Part shown: in pieces, positions 10,375-20,178 of the stretch
Layout: each line of letters begins with the position of its first letter
Numbering within the stretch: the first letter of the stretch is position 1
Assembly (NCBI RefSeq): GCF_041080865.1
Contig: NZ_CP160906.1
Location: forward strand, 2,852,001-2,916,000
Reading direction: 5' to 3'
DNA from: Psychromonas sp. MME1
GTDB lineage: Bacteria > Pseudomonadota > Gammaproteobacteria > Enterobacterales > Psychromonadaceae
Length of the DNA: 64,000 bases
Notes under the pieces: model-generated
Database searches by the model: none
What the model was told of the DNA's origin: nothing
The model's input: only the letters and a program-made list of their open reading frames with translations
Program-made: the position numbers and the translations under genes

Positions 10375-10404
10375 GAATAGGTGTCGTACTGTCGACACCT
10401 TATT
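10375..10404 (+). terminator. hairpin after the PEP-CTERM gene, possible terminator
   Basis: AGGTGTCG (10379-10386) pairs with CGACACCT (10393-10400) around a 6-nt loop, with A/T pairs extending both arms. The U tract is poor, so termination efficiency is uncertain. It separates the PEP-CTERM gene from convergent dacB. Confidence 0.5.
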
Positions 10405-10461
10405 CAGGTGTTGAATAAGCAACACGACAAGACAAGATAGCTAAAACCTTTTATGAGCAAA

Positions 10462-11912
10462 CTACAAATTGCCCTGCAACAGTCTTTCTAAAAAGGCTTT
10501 CAGAAAAATAAGGTTTGCGGGTTCTCGATGGCTCTGTTTGGGATCATCCTGGGATGCTTCAGGTTCACTATAACCATTTATTATTACGACAAAAAGCTTA
10601 TCGCCCTGCGCGGTCTGTATCACGCCGAGTATATTAGTCACCCCCTTCATCGACCCCGTTTTGGCTATCACCTTTTCGCGTAAAAGCTTACCATTAACCG
10701 CGCGATTATATTTTAATGTGCCATCTACCCCAGCAATGGAAAGTGTCGGTAATAAATGTAAACGTTGTTCATTGTGATAAATATAACTGAGCAGCGACAT
10801 AAACAACTCTGCGCTCATTAAATTATGGCGAGAAAGACCGAACCATCAGCGATATAACCATTCTTTAAATCAATATTTTCAGCTAACAAGATGGCTTTCA
10901 CCGCTGCCGCACCATTACTAAAGTTACCCGCACGATTAAAGTAATTGGCCCCTAATGTTTTAAATAAACTGTCGGCTATTAAATTATCAGACTCCTTCAT
11001 CATCTCTTTTAATAGCTCATTCAATAGTGGGGAGTGATGAACAACCAGTAACTCCGTGGTATCAATTGGATTTTTCGCGTCATCAAGGTGAATATCCCCC
11101 ATTAACTTAATACCCACTTTTTGTAACTCTGATTGAATTATTTTTCGCGCATAATCAAAGGGGTCATTCACTGAAAGTGACAACGGCAATGGCGAGTTGC
11201 GACTCTGCAAACATCCCCACAAATGGTAGCTATTGCCACTTTTTCGGGTGATATTTAAATCGCAAAAAGTCTCCTTGCGCTGCGCTTCGCTAACGACATC
11301 AACATCACTACTAATTGTAATCGGCTCATAGTTGGGAATAAATAATTTTGCCTTATGGCCGATTTTTGTCGTTAAACTTAAATTACCCAATACACAATTT
11401 TTATTAACGATAATAGCGCTTGTTGGCGAGGTATAGCAGACGCCTAAATCATTCCAAGCTTGCCCATTACTCCATTGATAACCATCAAATTGTGATTGAT
11501 TAATAAAAAAATCCCCCGCTATTTCCCTGATTCCTTGTTTTTTCAACTCCCGTAACATGCGACTAATATCACTGCGTAGCAACGTCGGATCGCCAACAAA
11601 ACGCAAGGTTAGACTTCCCTGATAACGACCGTTTTTTATTTTTGCACGCGCTCCTTCAATGCTTGTCTGATAACGAAACTGCTCACCCAAATAGAGTTTA
11701 GCGGCGGTTGCGGTTAATAATTTTTGCATGCTCGCAGGCGTACGTAAAACCCTTGCCTGCCACTCACTTTCCACTTGTTTTTTCTCTGGATCGATGATCA
11801 AATAAGAGAGCTGTGCACCATTGGGCAACAACTCATGTAAATCCTCCCATTGCGAAGCCAATGAAGAGATCGGTATAAAAAATAGAAACAGAAAAAGCAG
11901 ATGTGTAGGCAT
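10462..11912 (-). pseudogene. dacB: D-alanyl-D-alanine carboxypeptidase/endopeptidase PBP4, frameshifted
   Basis: Periplasmic penicillin-binding protein 4 that trims and cleaves peptidoglycan cross-links. The upstream frame (10818-11912) has a signal peptide, the SxxK motif SMQK and the SxN motif SDN, and ends DGSVFLAII. The downstream frame (10462-10818) begins MSAELFMSLL and has the KTG motif AKTGS. Adding one G at 10836-10841 (minus strand TCGGTC to TCGGGTC) restores DGSGLSRHNLMSAELF, the expected PBP4 sequence, giving a full protein of about 482 residues. The break separates two of the three active-site motifs. The upstream stop and the downstream ATG overlap as TAATG. Real mutation or sequence error cannot be decided here. 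Confidence 0.85.
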
Positions 11913-12022
11913 AAAATGATATCCAAAAATAGATCAAGAATAAACTATGCTCATTTTCTGTTTTGAAAACAAGATTAGCAATCACGAATCTATTTAAATT
12001 TGCAGAATTGATCCTAGAGCAA

Positions 12023-12031
12023 TGCTATAAT
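12023..12031 (+). promoter_or_regulatory. extended -10 promoter of pyrBI
   Basis: TGCTATAAT is a perfect extended -10 element (TGnTATAAT) 37 nt before the pyrB ATG, without a good -35. The leader is too short for a long attenuator peptide and I see no terminator hairpin in it, unlike the E. coli pyrBI leader. Confidence 0.6.
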
Positions 12032-12068
12032 TTACCCCACGTCGCCGCTTAACTATGAGCTAATAACA

Positions 12069-13004
12069 ATGAACAACCCTCTCTATAAAAAAAACATAAT
12101 CTCCATTGCAGACCTTTCTCGTGAAGAATTAGAACTCATTTTACAAACAGCACACTCATTAAAGCTGACTCCACAACCTGAGCTATTAAAAAATAAAGTT
12201 GTTGCTAGCTGCTTCTTTGAGGCTTCAACACGTACTCGTTTATCCTTTGAAACCGCGGTACAGCGTTTAGGTGGCAGTGTTATTGGTTTTGATAGTGGAG
12301 GCAACACCTCTCTAGCACAAAAAGGAGAAACCTTAGCGGACTCCGTCACCGTCATCTCTTCCTACGCCGATGCCTTTTTTATGCGACACCCACAGGAAGG
12401 AGCTGCACGTTTAGCGTCTGAGTTTTCTGCTATTCCAGTTATTAATGGGGGGGATGGCTCAAATCAGCATCCGACACAAACTTTATTAGATCTGTTCACT
12501 ATTTATGAAACACAAGATCGCCTAGATAATCTCAATATCGCCTTTGTTGGCGATTTAAAATATGGGCGAACGGTGCACTCTCTCACCCAGGCATTAAGCC
12601 TATTTAATTGTAATTTTTATTTTATCTCTCCCGATGCATTGGCGATGCCAGACTACTTGCTTGAAGAGCTAGACACGCTAGGTATCAACTACTCATTGCA
12701 CAGCAGTATAGAAGAGGTGATTGATTCTCTTGATATTTTATATATGACTCGCGTTCAAAAGGAGCGTTTTGATGAAACGGAATATCAGCATATTAAGTCT
12801 GCATTTTTATTAAATGCACAAATGCTCGAAAATGTACGTGAAAACCTAAAGGTGTTGCATCCACTCCCACGTATTGATGAAATTGATATAAACGTTGATA
12901 AAACACCCTATGCCTATTATTTTCAACAAGCAGAAAATGGTGTGTATGCTCGACAAGCGCTACTGGCTTTATTACTAACCCAACAATTTCAGCTACAAGG
13001 TTAA
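12069..13004 (+). CDS. pyrB: aspartate carbamoyltransferase, catalytic subunit
   Basis: Catalyses the first committed step of pyrimidine synthesis, joining carbamoyl phosphate and aspartate. The carbamoyl-phosphate motif STRTRLSFE, the [11 protein letters not shown] motif and [12 protein letters not shown] near the C-terminus are all intact, and 311 residues is the normal length. pyrI follows after 6 nt, so the subunits are co-translated and form the allosteric dodecamer. Confidence 0.98.
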   Translation: MNNPLYKKNIISIADLSREELELILQTAHSLKLTPQPELLKNKVVASCFFEASTRTRLSFETAVQRLGGSVIGFDSGGNTSLAQKGETLADSVTVISSYADAFFMRHPQEGAARLASEFSAIPVINGGDGSNQHPTQTLLDLFTIYETQDRLDNLNIAFVGDLKYGRTVHSLTQALSLFNCNFYFISPDALAMPDYLLEELDTLGINYSLHSSIEEVIDSLDILYMTRVQKERFDETEYQHIKSAFLLNAQMLENVRENLKVLHPLPRIDEIDINVDKTPYAYYFQQAENGVYARQALLALLLTQQFQLQG

Positions 13005-13010
13005 TAGCAA

Positions 13011-13469
13011 ATGACTTCTAAAAAATTACAGGTTGAAGCAATTCAGAATGGCTCGGTGATTGACCATATTCCAATACAACAAGCCGTTAAAATTCTCAAT
13101 TTTTTCAAGTTGACACAAACCAATGAAAAAATAACGATCGGCCTTAACTTGCCAACACATAGCGGTAAAGGAAAAGATCTCATTAAGGTTGAAAATACCT
13201 TTATCAGCGATGAGCAAGCTAACCAATTAGCGCTGTTTGCCCCTAATGCAACCATTAATCAGATTAAAGATTTCAAAGTTGTGAATAAGTTTAAAGTACA
13301 ACTTCCAGACTCTTTTATAGGCGTTCTTTCTTGCCCTAATACGAATTGCATTAGCCACAAAGAGCCGGTAAACACCCGCTTCTATGTTAAAAAAATAGAT
13401 AATTTAGCGCTAAAATGCCATTACTGTGAAAAAACATTTAATTCATCACTCTTCCATGAATTAGATTAG
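13011..13469 (+). CDS. pyrI: aspartate carbamoyltransferase, regulatory subunit
   Basis: Allosteric subunit that binds ATP and CTP and contacts PyrB through a zinc domain. The four zinc cysteines are present as CPNTNC and, about 20 residues later, CHYC. The N-terminal nucleotide-binding domain contains the [13 protein letters not shown] motif. Length 152 matches the family. Second gene of the pyrBI operon. Confidence 0.97.
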   Translation: MTSKKLQVEAIQNGSVIDHIPIQQAVKILNFFKLTQTNEKITIGLNLPTHSGKGKDLIKVENTFISDEQANQLALFAPNATINQIKDFKVVNKFKVQLPDSFIGVLSCPNTNCISHKEPVNTRFYVKKIDNLALKCHYCEKTFNSSLFHELD

Positions 13470-13535
13470 ATAACCAATAGCACTCTCTAGCATAATGATA
13501 CTTCGGGCATCTCAGTACATTGTGGGTTACTGATT

Positions 13536-13563
13536 TTGCCTCTTAAAGTAACGTGGATATAAT
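13536..13563 (+). promoter_or_regulatory. probable sigma70 promoter of rraA
   Basis: -35 TTGCCT (13536-13541), 16 bp spacer, -10 TATAAT (13558-13563), about 120 nt before the rraA ATG. Downstream in the leader, AATCTA (13593-13598) with TAGATT (13618-13623), and GTTTTG (13602-13607) with CAAAAC (13612-13617), fold into one hairpin around TTAG with a 3-nt bulge. Confidence 0.6.
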
Positions 13564-13683
13564 AGACACTTGATTTTTATCATCCAATCTTGAATCTAAC
13601 GGTTTTGTTAGCAAAACTAGATTGTAAATGAATACGTTACGTTTATACTTAATATAACTTTTGTAATCATAGGCGGTTCAAAT

Positions 13684-14199
13684 ATGCACTATAATACCTC
13701 TCTTCTTTGTGATGTTTATGCTGATACAGTGGATGTCGTAGAACCACTGCTAACCAATTTCGGTGGGCGAAACTCATTTGCTGGTGAAGTGGTCACAGTT
13801 AAATGCTTTGAATCTGTTGGCCTTATCTATAAAACGCTGGCGCAAAATGGTGCTGGGAAAGTATTATTAATTGATGGCGGTGGTTCATTACGCCGCGCTT
13901 TGGTTAATGCCGATATTGCTGAACTTGCCGTTGAAAACAACTGGGAAGGTATTGTTGTCAATGGGTGTGTGCGTGAAGTTGATTTTCTTGAAGAGTTAGA
14001 AATCGGCATTCAAGCAATTACGGCGATCCCCGTTGGCGGAACAGATAACGAAATAGGTGAAGTCAATGTACCAGTCAATTTTGCTGGCGTGACTTTCTTA
14101 CCTGAAGATATTCTTTATGCCGATAGCACTGGGATTATCATCTCTCCCGAACCGTTAGACCTTGATGAAATCGATGAGATGGATATTGAGCCATTATAA
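13684..14199 (+). CDS. rraA: ribonuclease E activity regulator RraA
   Basis: RraA binds the C-terminal half of RNase E and inhibits RNA decay; the fold is related to class II aldolases but lacks their activity in enterobacteria. The 171-residue sequence contains the signature [20 protein letters not shown] and [10 protein letters not shown], and the acidic C-terminus. It is convergent with zapB, the same pairing as in E. coli, and has its own promoter about 120 nt upstream. Confidence 0.95.
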   Translation: MHYNTSLLCDVYADTVDVVEPLLTNFGGRNSFAGEVVTVKCFESVGLIYKTLAQNGAGKVLLIDGGGSLRRALVNADIAELAVENNWEGIVVNGCVREVDFLEELEIGIQAITAIPVGGTDNEIGEVNVPVNFAGVTFLPEDILYADSTGIIISPEPLDLDEIDEMDIEPL

Positions 14200-14237
14200 A
14201 AAATAAGAGCTAGGTTAACAATTAACCTAGCTCTTAT
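14195..14237 (-). terminator. intrinsic terminator of zapB (possibly bidirectional)
   Basis: A perfect 16-bp stem, ATAAGAGCTAGGTTAA (14203-14218) with TTAACCTAGCTCTTAT (14222-14237), encloses a 3-nt loop. On the minus strand it is followed by a run of six T, so it ends zapB transcription. In the plus direction it lies just after the rraA stop and may slow read-through there as well. Confidence 0.8.
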
Positions 14238-14320
14238 CCCCATGCTCTTGAGGATGCAAAATCAGCAAGAAAAAGCATGGATATATTTTTTCGTTACAAC
14301 TCTCAGCAGATATGTTGGAG

Positions 14321-14551
14321 TTAAAGCGTTTCTTCTGCCTGTTCTATTTTTCCTACTAAAGCACTTAGGCGTGATTGCCATTGTTGGTGCTCTTCAATTA
14401 ACTGGGCATTCTCTGCTTGCAGCTGATTCTGTTTTTCTAATAAAGAGTGTTTATCTTCTTTTAGCTCTTCAACTTCCATCTGCAGCAATGAAATAGTATC
14501 AACTGCATTTTGAATTTTACTTTCTAATTTTTCTAATAGTTCTAATGTCAT
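14321..14551 (-). CDS. zapB: cell division factor ZapB
   Basis: Small coiled-coil protein that cross-links ZapA at the Z ring and connects it to MatP. All 76 residues form one predicted coiled coil rich in Glu, Gln and Leu (LLEKLESKIQNAVDTISLLQ). Length and position next to rraA match E. coli zapB. The ATG at 14551 follows AAAGGGCGAG. It ends in the hairpin terminator 14195-14237. Confidence 0.92.
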   Translation of the reverse strand: MTLELLEKLESKIQNAVDTISLLQMEVEELKEDKHSLLEKQNQLQAENAQLIEEHQQWQSRLSALVGKIEQAEETL

Positions 14552-14808
14552 TAACTCGCCCTTTAAAGAATAAGTTTATACTATGTCGCATAGCCTGTTA
14601 GTGAGTAGTAACCATCAATTTTGATACGTTTTTTGACTCATCGCTTATGCTATGCAATAAAACGAAATAGTATTGATTACAAGGAAATGAGGATAAGCAT
14701 TCCCGTTAGCTTATTCAACCTTTGTTTTGCTTTATTGTTCAATAATCGTTAAATAATACCAATATCAATAAATAGCCTAACTATATTACTGGTTAAAAGG
14801 ATAGAAAA

Positions 14809-15027
14809 ATGAAAAAAAATATAAGAATGGGGCAATATCGCCACTATAAAGGCAATTTATATTCAGTGGAAGGTCTTGCCACGCACAGTGAAACCGAAGA
14901 GGCAATGGTCATATACCGCCCTCTTTACGGTGAACAATTATTATGGGTTAGGCCACTAAGCATGTTCATTGAAGAGATCGACGTTGATGGTAAAAAGCAA
15001 CCTCGATTTAAGTTTGTATCCCAATGA
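14809..15027 (+). CDS. DUF1653 family protein
   Basis: Short cytoplasmic protein of 72 residues that fits the DUF1653 pattern: GQYRHYKGNLYSV, then ATHSETEEAMVIYRPLYG, LWVRPLSMF and a final PRFKF. The function of the family is unknown. It is a single gene with its own upstream region and is convergent with cysE. Confidence 0.85.
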   Translation: MKKNIRMGQYRHYKGNLYSVEGLATHSETEEAMVIYRPLYGEQLLWVRPLSMFIEEIDVDGKKQPRFKFVSQ

Positions 15028-15096
15028 TACTTCAAGATACAAACTCAGCAAAAAAGTATGCAGGGGTGCGAGGCATAACATTGCACTCTAGTTATC

Positions 15097-15882
15097 CTAC
15101 TTAGAGAGATCCTGCTCCATCGATAGCGATGGCATATCGCATAGCGGTTTACCAACCACCTTTGCTGGCACGCCAGCAACGGTTGTATGAGCAGGAACAG
15201 CTTCTAACACCACGCTGCCTGCCCCTATTTTAGCACCGACACCGATTTCGATATTACCCAACACTTTTGCACCGGCACCAATCATCACCCCTTGGCGAAT
15301 TTTAGGGTGGCGATCGCCCGTTTCTTTACCCGTCCCCCCCAATGTCACACCTTGTAATAATGATACGTTATCTTCAATAACGGCTGTTTCACCTACCACA
15401 ACGCCCGTTGCGTGATCGAACATGATGCCTTTACCAATGGTCGAAGCCGGATGCACATCTACCCCAAATAATTCGGAACTGCGATTTTGTAAATAATGAG
15501 CCAAGGGAATACGTTTTTCTTTCCATAGCCAGTTGGCAATACGGTAAACTTGAATAGCATGAAACCCCTTTAAGTATAATAAGGGTGTGGAATAATCAAC
15601 AACCGCGGGATCGCGCTCCTGTACCGCAATAATATCGGCCATAGCAGCCTCAAGAATCGAGGGATCTTTACTAAATGCCTCCTCAATCACCTCCCGAACC
15701 AAAATGGCAGGCATGGTGTGATTATCTAAACGATTAGCTAATTGATAACTCAGTGCAGATTTTAAATCTTTATGATTTAAGATAGTTGAATAGAAAAAAC
15801 TCGCTAAAATAGGCTCATCCTTCGAATAATGCCACGCCTCATCACGAATTTTATCCCATAATTTCTGCTGTATCGCTTCCAT
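15097..15882 (-). CDS. cysE: serine O-acetyltransferase
   Basis: Transfers acetyl from acetyl-CoA to serine, the entry step to cysteine. The N-terminal helical domain is followed by a left-handed beta-helix of hexapeptide repeats (HPASTIGKGIMFDHATGVVVG, then NVSLLQGVTLGG). Catalytic His and Asp lie in the FDHATG region. Length 261 is slightly shorter than the E. coli enzyme. Its ATG overlaps the fieF stop as TAATG, so it is translationally coupled to fieF. Confidence 0.96.
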   Translation of the reverse strand: MEAIQQKLWDKIRDEAWHYSKDEPILASFFYSTILNHKDLKSALSYQLANRLDNHTMPAILVREVIEEAFSKDPSILEAAMADIIAVQERDPAVVDYSTPLLYLKGFHAIQVYRIANWLWKEKRIPLAHYLQNRSSELFGVDVHPASTIGKGIMFDHATGVVVGETAVIEDNVSLLQGVTLGGTGKETGDRHPKIRQGVMIGAGAKVLGNIEIGVGAKIGAGSVVLEAVPAHTTVAGVPAKVVGKPLCDMPSLSMEQDLSK

Positions 15883-16838
15883 TACACATCTTCCTTACTG
15901 TCATCAATTAATTCCGTTTCAAAAATCAATTTGTTGTTTTTCTTTTCAATCGGCACCACGGAAAGAGGATCTAAGTGAATTAAAATATCGGAGCCTGGAA
16001 ACAATTCCTCTAAGACATCCTCTAATTTATCCGCTTTAGCATGGGCTGCAAGTAACGTTTGCTTATCATCAAGCTCTAAATGTAGTTGGATAAATTTGGT
16101 ATTACCCGATTGACGAGTACGTAAATCATGAACACCATGGACGCCATCAATATGATAAGCTGCTTTGATTATTTGTTCCTCTTCGGATTTAGGTAATTGC
16201 TTATCCATCAAGCCATTAACCGATTGCATGCCAATTTCCCAAGCACCATGGAAAATATACAAACTGACAACAATAGCAAAAACACCATCAGCCCAGTGCC
16301 AACCAAATCCAGCTAAAATAAGCGCCAACAGTACCGCACTATTTAATGCAATATCGGTGCGATAATGTAATGAATCAGCTCTAATTGCCATACTGCCCGT
16401 TCTTTTGACAACATAACTTTGAAAAGAAACCAATAGTAACGTAACAACAACTGAAAATATCATCACCCCAATACCGATATTGGATGCGTTAATTGTTTGC
16501 CCATTAATTAATGCAGAGATACTATTAAACATTAAAAAGACAGAGGAGCCTGCAATAAAGGCTGCTTGCGCTAATCCGGCGAGGTTTTCTGCTTTACCGT
16601 GACCGAAACGATGTTGGTCATCGGCAGGTTGCAGTGCAATTCTTATCGCTAACAGGTTAATAATTGACGTAGTGACATCCATTAGCGAGTCCGTCAAGGC
16701 TGCTAAAATACTACTAGAACCGGTCATAAACCAAGCAACTAACTTTACGATAATCAATATAGAAGCAGCTACAACAGCTGCTCGACCTGCTAAGTTAACT
16801 AAGCGTCCATATTCTTCTTTACTAATGTTGGTTTGCAA
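15882..16838 (-). CDS. fieF: cation-efflux pump FieF (CDF family, Fe2+/Zn2+)
   Basis: Inner-membrane cation diffusion facilitator exporting ferrous iron or zinc in exchange for protons. About six membrane helices are visible, with the metal-binding pairs LTDSLMDVTTS in TM2 and HYRTDIALNS in TM5, and a cytoplasmic domain with the HGVHDLRTRQSG motif. At 318 residues it has a slightly long acidic/basic C-terminal tail. The fieF/cpxP/cpxRA neighbourhood is as in E. coli; the downstream partner here is cysE rather than pfkA. Confidence 0.9.
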   Translation of the reverse strand: MQTNISKEEYGRLVNLAGRAAVVAASILIIVKLVAWFMTGSSSILAALTDSLMDVTTSIINLLAIRIALQPADDQHRFGHGKAENLAGLAQAAFIAGSSVFLMFNSISALINGQTINASNIGIGVMIFSVVVTLLLVSFQSYVVKRTGSMAIRADSLHYRTDIALNSAVLLALILAGFGWHWADGVFAIVVSLYIFHGAWEIGMQSVNGLMDKQLPKSEEEQIIKAAYHIDGVHGVHDLRTRQSGNTKFIQLHLELDDKQTLLAAHAKADKLEDVLEELFPGSDILIHLDPLSVVPIEKKNNKLIFETELIDDSKEDV

Positions 16839-17157
16839 AAAAACACCTACAAATAAGTTAATTTTAAGAGGATGTTATTATAACTTGTTTGCCCATTTTA
16901 ACCAAATACGATGGGAACCAATCCCCTTTGTTATCAATAGTAAATAGCATTACATCCCCATGCTACCTGAAGAGGTTTTGTCATGCGCGAGCTCGAATAC
17001 CAGAGCAAGACGTAACATGAGGTTATTCTATTCATTTTTCGAATTGACAATACAGGGCTGGTATCTGACTTGGCGCGCCGTAGGACAAGGAGATATTTGA
17101 GGGGCACCACCAGACCTGTACCATCACAACAGGTCTGACATGCGTTTTGTCTAATAA
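16839..17157. other. 319-bp gap between fieF and cpxP with hairpin but no gene
   Basis: No credible coding region or RNA gene was recognised. CAGACCTGT (17111-17119) and ACAGGTCTG (17129-17137) form a 9-bp hairpin about 20 nt after the cpxP stop; no U tract follows on the minus strand. The segment 16975-17110 looks more GC-rich than its surroundings. A cpxP 3'-UTR RNA analogous to E. coli CpxQ is possible by position only. Confidence 0.4.
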
Positions 17158-17673
17158 TTATTCGTCAGCCATATTTCCTTTTTTACCATTTTGTCCTTTA
17201 CCTTTACCTTGCATATCATTGTTTTTACCTTGCTTACACTTTTTACCTTTATGGCTATGTTTGCCTTTTTTATTGGCTAATAGTTTATCCATTTTTGTTT
17301 GTTGCTGCGGTGTTAATAGATGATAAACATCAAACATCATTTCCATACGCTGCATTTTTCTCGCCTTTTTCGCAGCATCTTTCGAATCAATTAAAGCTTC
17401 TGCTTGTGCAGCATCAAACTTAGGAGCTTTCATAATACTCATTTGAGCATCATGAAAAGCGCCCTTTTGTTGCTGCTTATCGCTTTTATGCTTTTGCATG
17501 ATGGTTTTAACATCCGCTTTTTGCGCATCCGTTAAATCAAGTTTTGCAAGCATTGACTGCATAGGCATTGCATCACAAGCACCACCTCGACCTTCTTGTT
17601 TAGCAAAAGCAGTAGAGAATGTAAGCGGTAGAACAATGGTTGCAACTAACATGTTTTTTAATAACGCATTCAT
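17158..17673 (-). CDS. cpxP: CpxP/Spy family periplasmic protein with basic C-terminal tail
   Basis: Periplasmic adaptor of the Cpx response that restrains CpxA and binds misfolded proteins. A signal peptide ends AFA, and two LTxxQ-type motifs are visible (LTDAQKADV, LTPQQQTKM), as in CpxP and Spy. It is divergent from cpxR, as in E. coli. The last 37 residues or so are a highly basic Lys/Gly/Asn/Gln tail (KGKHSHKGKKCKQGKN...) that CpxP of E. coli lacks. The ATG follows AAGGAT. Naming as CpxP rather than Spy rests on the neighbours. Confidence 0.85.
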   Translation of the reverse strand: MNALLKNMLVATIVLPLTFSTAFAKQEGRGGACDAMPMQSMLAKLDLTDAQKADVKTIMQKHKSDKQQQKGAFHDAQMSIMKAPKFDAAQAEALIDSKDAAKKARKMQRMEMMFDVYHLLTPQQQTKMDKLLANKKGKHSHKGKKCKQGKNNDMQGKGKGQNGKKGNMADE

Positions 17674-17777
17674 AATAAAAATCCTTTATAATGTAAGTGA
17701 CTAAATATTTATTGTTTGGTTCGGAATTAAGTATAAGGCAATACGAGCAAAGCAACGTATGGTCGAGGTAATGTTGT

Positions 17778-17792
17778 GTAAAGAAGTGTAAA
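17778..17792 (+). promoter_or_regulatory. CpxR binding site in the cpxP-cpxR intergenic region
   Basis: GTAAA-GAAGT-GTAAA is a perfect match to the CpxR box GTAAA-N5-GTAAA. It lies 105 bp upstream of the cpxP ATG and 184 bp upstream of cpxR, so CpxR-P could activate both divergent genes. Nothing else is recognised in the 302-bp gap 17674-17975. Confidence 0.8.
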
Positions 17793-17975
17793 TTACAGTG
17801 CTATTAATAAAATATAGTGTTTAATTATCCACATCAAAAAAACATACATTACGCTACGCTTAACAACATACTCTTTAACTACGAATGGATTTGAATTAGA
17901 GATGATTATTATTTTACATTAGTCTCCCCGTAAGTTACTGATAACTTATGCTGAGACTTTATTAAAGGTTACAGC

Positions 17976-18683
17976 ATGAAAAATATACTCTTAATTGATG
18001 ACGATAAAGAACTTGTTTCTTTACTTGCCGAATTTCTATCCTTAGAAAATTTTAACATTGATATAGCCCACGACGGTGAAAGTGGGTTAGAGAAAGCGCT
18101 TAGTGGTATTTACGATTTAATTCTTCTCGATGTTATGATGCCACGAATGAATGGCTTTGAAATGCTAAAGTTATTGCGCCAAAAAAGTGAAATGCCCGTA
18201 CTGATGCTGACGGCAAAGGGCGATGAAATAGACAAAGTGCTCGGTTTAGAAATGGGTGCCGATGATTACCTTGCTAAACCATTTAGCGAACGCGAATTGC
18301 TTGCTCGTATCCGAGCAATCATCCGCAGAACACAGCATAAAAACCCGCAAATACAGAGTAAAATAAGCCATTTAGATATTGATCTTTACCCTACTCAGCA
18401 ACAGGCTATTTGTCAGAATTTTACCGTGGAACTGACGGGTACTGAGCTATTGTTACTCGAAAAATTTCTTCAGCATCCAGGTAAGCTTTTTTCTAAAGAA
18501 GAACTCAGCGAAGAAGTGCTAGGTAAAAAGTTACAACCTTTTGACCGAAGTATCGATATGCATTTGAGTAATTTACGCCGTAAACTACCCTCTCGCTTAG
18601 ATGGTCAAACACGCGTGAAAAACTTCCGTGGAAGAGGGTATATGTGGTTAGAAGGTGGTGATTCGTTAAAGGAAGCTAGCTAG
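17976..18683 (+). CDS. cpxR: Cpx response regulator CpxR (OmpR family)
   Basis: Receiver domain with acidic pair DDD near residue 8-10, phospho-acceptor Asp in LILLDVMMP and conserved Lys in DYLAKPF, followed by an OmpR/PhoB winged helix ending VKNFRGRGYMWL. It controls envelope protein quality genes. Divergent from cpxP and followed after 124 nt by cpxA, so the two may be one operon with a longer gap than in E. coli. Confidence 0.96.
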   Translation: MKNILLIDDDKELVSLLAEFLSLENFNIDIAHDGESGLEKALSGIYDLILLDVMMPRMNGFEMLKLLRQKSEMPVLMLTAKGDEIDKVLGLEMGADDYLAKPFSERELLARIRAIIRRTQHKNPQIQSKISHLDIDLYPTQQQAICQNFTVELTGTELLLLEKFLQHPGKLFSKEELSEEVLGKKLQPFDRSIDMHLSNLRRKLPSRLDGQTRVKNFRGRGYMWLEGGDSLKEAS

Positions 18684-18807
18684 ATACCGATAGGATGGCT
18701 TATTTTTTTAGGTGGGCCAGTAATACCAAATCATATAATTAAAAGAATTAATGGTTTAACTTATTCGGTATCGACTAAGTATTCAATTAGGCAAAAGGGA
18801 TTAAACA

Positions 18808-20157
18808 GTGCGATGGAATTCATTTAACTCATTATTTACCAAAATATTTGTTGGTTTTTGGTTATTAATTCTATTGTTAGCAACCGTTCTCGTTTTACTC
18901 CCTAAGCTTGATGGTCGACAACTGCAAGATTTAAGCAGTAGTGATTTAGCGCTTTTACAGCGTCAACAACAACATATTCAGGCATTTCTGGCAAAGCGAC
19001 CGCTTCAACAAATAAATGTTTTTTTTAAAATGCCTCCCCATAATCGCTTTAAAAAAATTTACGTCACAGACTCATCGGGTCAACTGCTGAACAACCATGC
19101 CCCAAAAAATGTTCGCCAATTTATTCTTGATAGCTCATCCATTGATACCCCAAAAAAGAGAATATTCAAGCACAACACTTTCTTTGGACCAATCTTAATT
19201 CAACACAAACAGCAAGATTTTCTTTTCTACTTTTCTCATCCAAATGATAAAGAGTCTTTACAATTCGTTGAATGGTTGATTGATAATCCACTATTGCTTT
19301 TACTGACCGCGCTACTTATCAGCACCCCCTTATGTGCTTATTTGTCTTGGCATGTAACACAACCATTGAGACAATTACAAAATGTAGCCAATAAAGTCGC
19401 ACTCGGTGATATTAAAACTGATTTCCCAATCATTAAAAACAGCGACGAAATCAACCAACTAGCCAAGTCAATGCAAAAAATGTTGTTATCTGTCCAAGAT
19501 ATGCTTAACAACCAACAGCGATTATTAAGTGATATCTCACATGAATTACGATCCCCTCTGACGCGTCTCAATCTTGCATTAGCCATTAGTAGAAAACATC
19601 TTGGTGATAGTAAAGAGCTACAACGTATATCGATAGAAGCTGAACGAATAGAGTTAATGATCGCTGAAATGCTTAATTTGTCACGCATGCAATTAAATCC
19701 ACACATTAAAGAAGAAGTGGCCTTCAATGAGCTTTTAGAAGAAATCTTTTTAGATGCACAATTTGAAGCAAAGGAAAATGGAAAAATATTTATATCACCT
19801 GAAATAGAAGAAATATATATTAACATCTACCCCGAGTTAGCTTATCGGGCGATAGAAAATGTAATTAGAAATGCCATAAAATATGCAAAAATTAACATTG
19901 TTGTCGAAATCACGGTGACAACAACCTATATTCTACTTTCCATTAAAAATGATGGTCCATTAATTCCTGAAAATGCATTACAGGATATTTTCCGTCCTTT
20001 TTATCGCCTAAATGATGCGCGAGACCGAGAATCTGGAGGGGTTGGATTAGGATTAAGCATTACTGAAAATGCGATGTCGATGCATGGCGGGAAAATATGG
20101 GCAGAAAATATTGATAAACAGGTCTGTATGCATTTACAATTCCCACGTTTTCCTTAA
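18808..20157 (+). CDS. cpxA: Cpx sensor histidine kinase CpxA
   Basis: Inner-membrane kinase with two transmembrane helices (about residues 10-33 and 155-178) flanking a periplasmic sensor, then HAMP, the H-box ISHELRSPLTRL, and the ATPase motifs ending GGVGLGLSI. The start is a GTG at 18808, supported by AAAAGGGA 7 nt upstream; no better ATG exists nearby. Pairs with CpxR and CpxP. Length 449 is close to the E. coli protein. Confidence 0.95.
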   Translation: MRWNSFNSLFTKIFVGFWLLILLLATVLVLLPKLDGRQLQDLSSSDLALLQRQQQHIQAFLAKRPLQQINVFFKMPPHNRFKKIYVTDSSGQLLNNHAPKNVRQFILDSSSIDTPKKRIFKHNTFFGPILIQHKQQDFLFYFSHPNDKESLQFVEWLIDNPLLLLLTALLISTPLCAYLSWHVTQPLRQLQNVANKVALGDIKTDFPIIKNSDEINQLAKSMQKMLLSVQDMLNNQQRLLSDISHELRSPLTRLNLALAISRKHLGDSKELQRISIEAERIELMIAEMLNLSRMQLNPHIKEEVAFNELLEEIFLDAQFEAKENGKIFISPEIEEIYINIYPELAYRAIENVIRNAIKYAKINIVVEITVTTTYILLSIKNDGPLIPENALQDIFRPFYRLNDARDRESGGVGLGLSITENAMSMHGGKIWAENIDKQVCMHLQFPRFP

Positions 20158-20178
20158 CCCAACATAAGATGAGAGCCC

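Noticed and set aside
14242..14496. 84-codon plus-strand frame antisense to zapB
   Set aside because: It mirrors the coiled-coil codons of zapB, which is a clear family match on the other strand.
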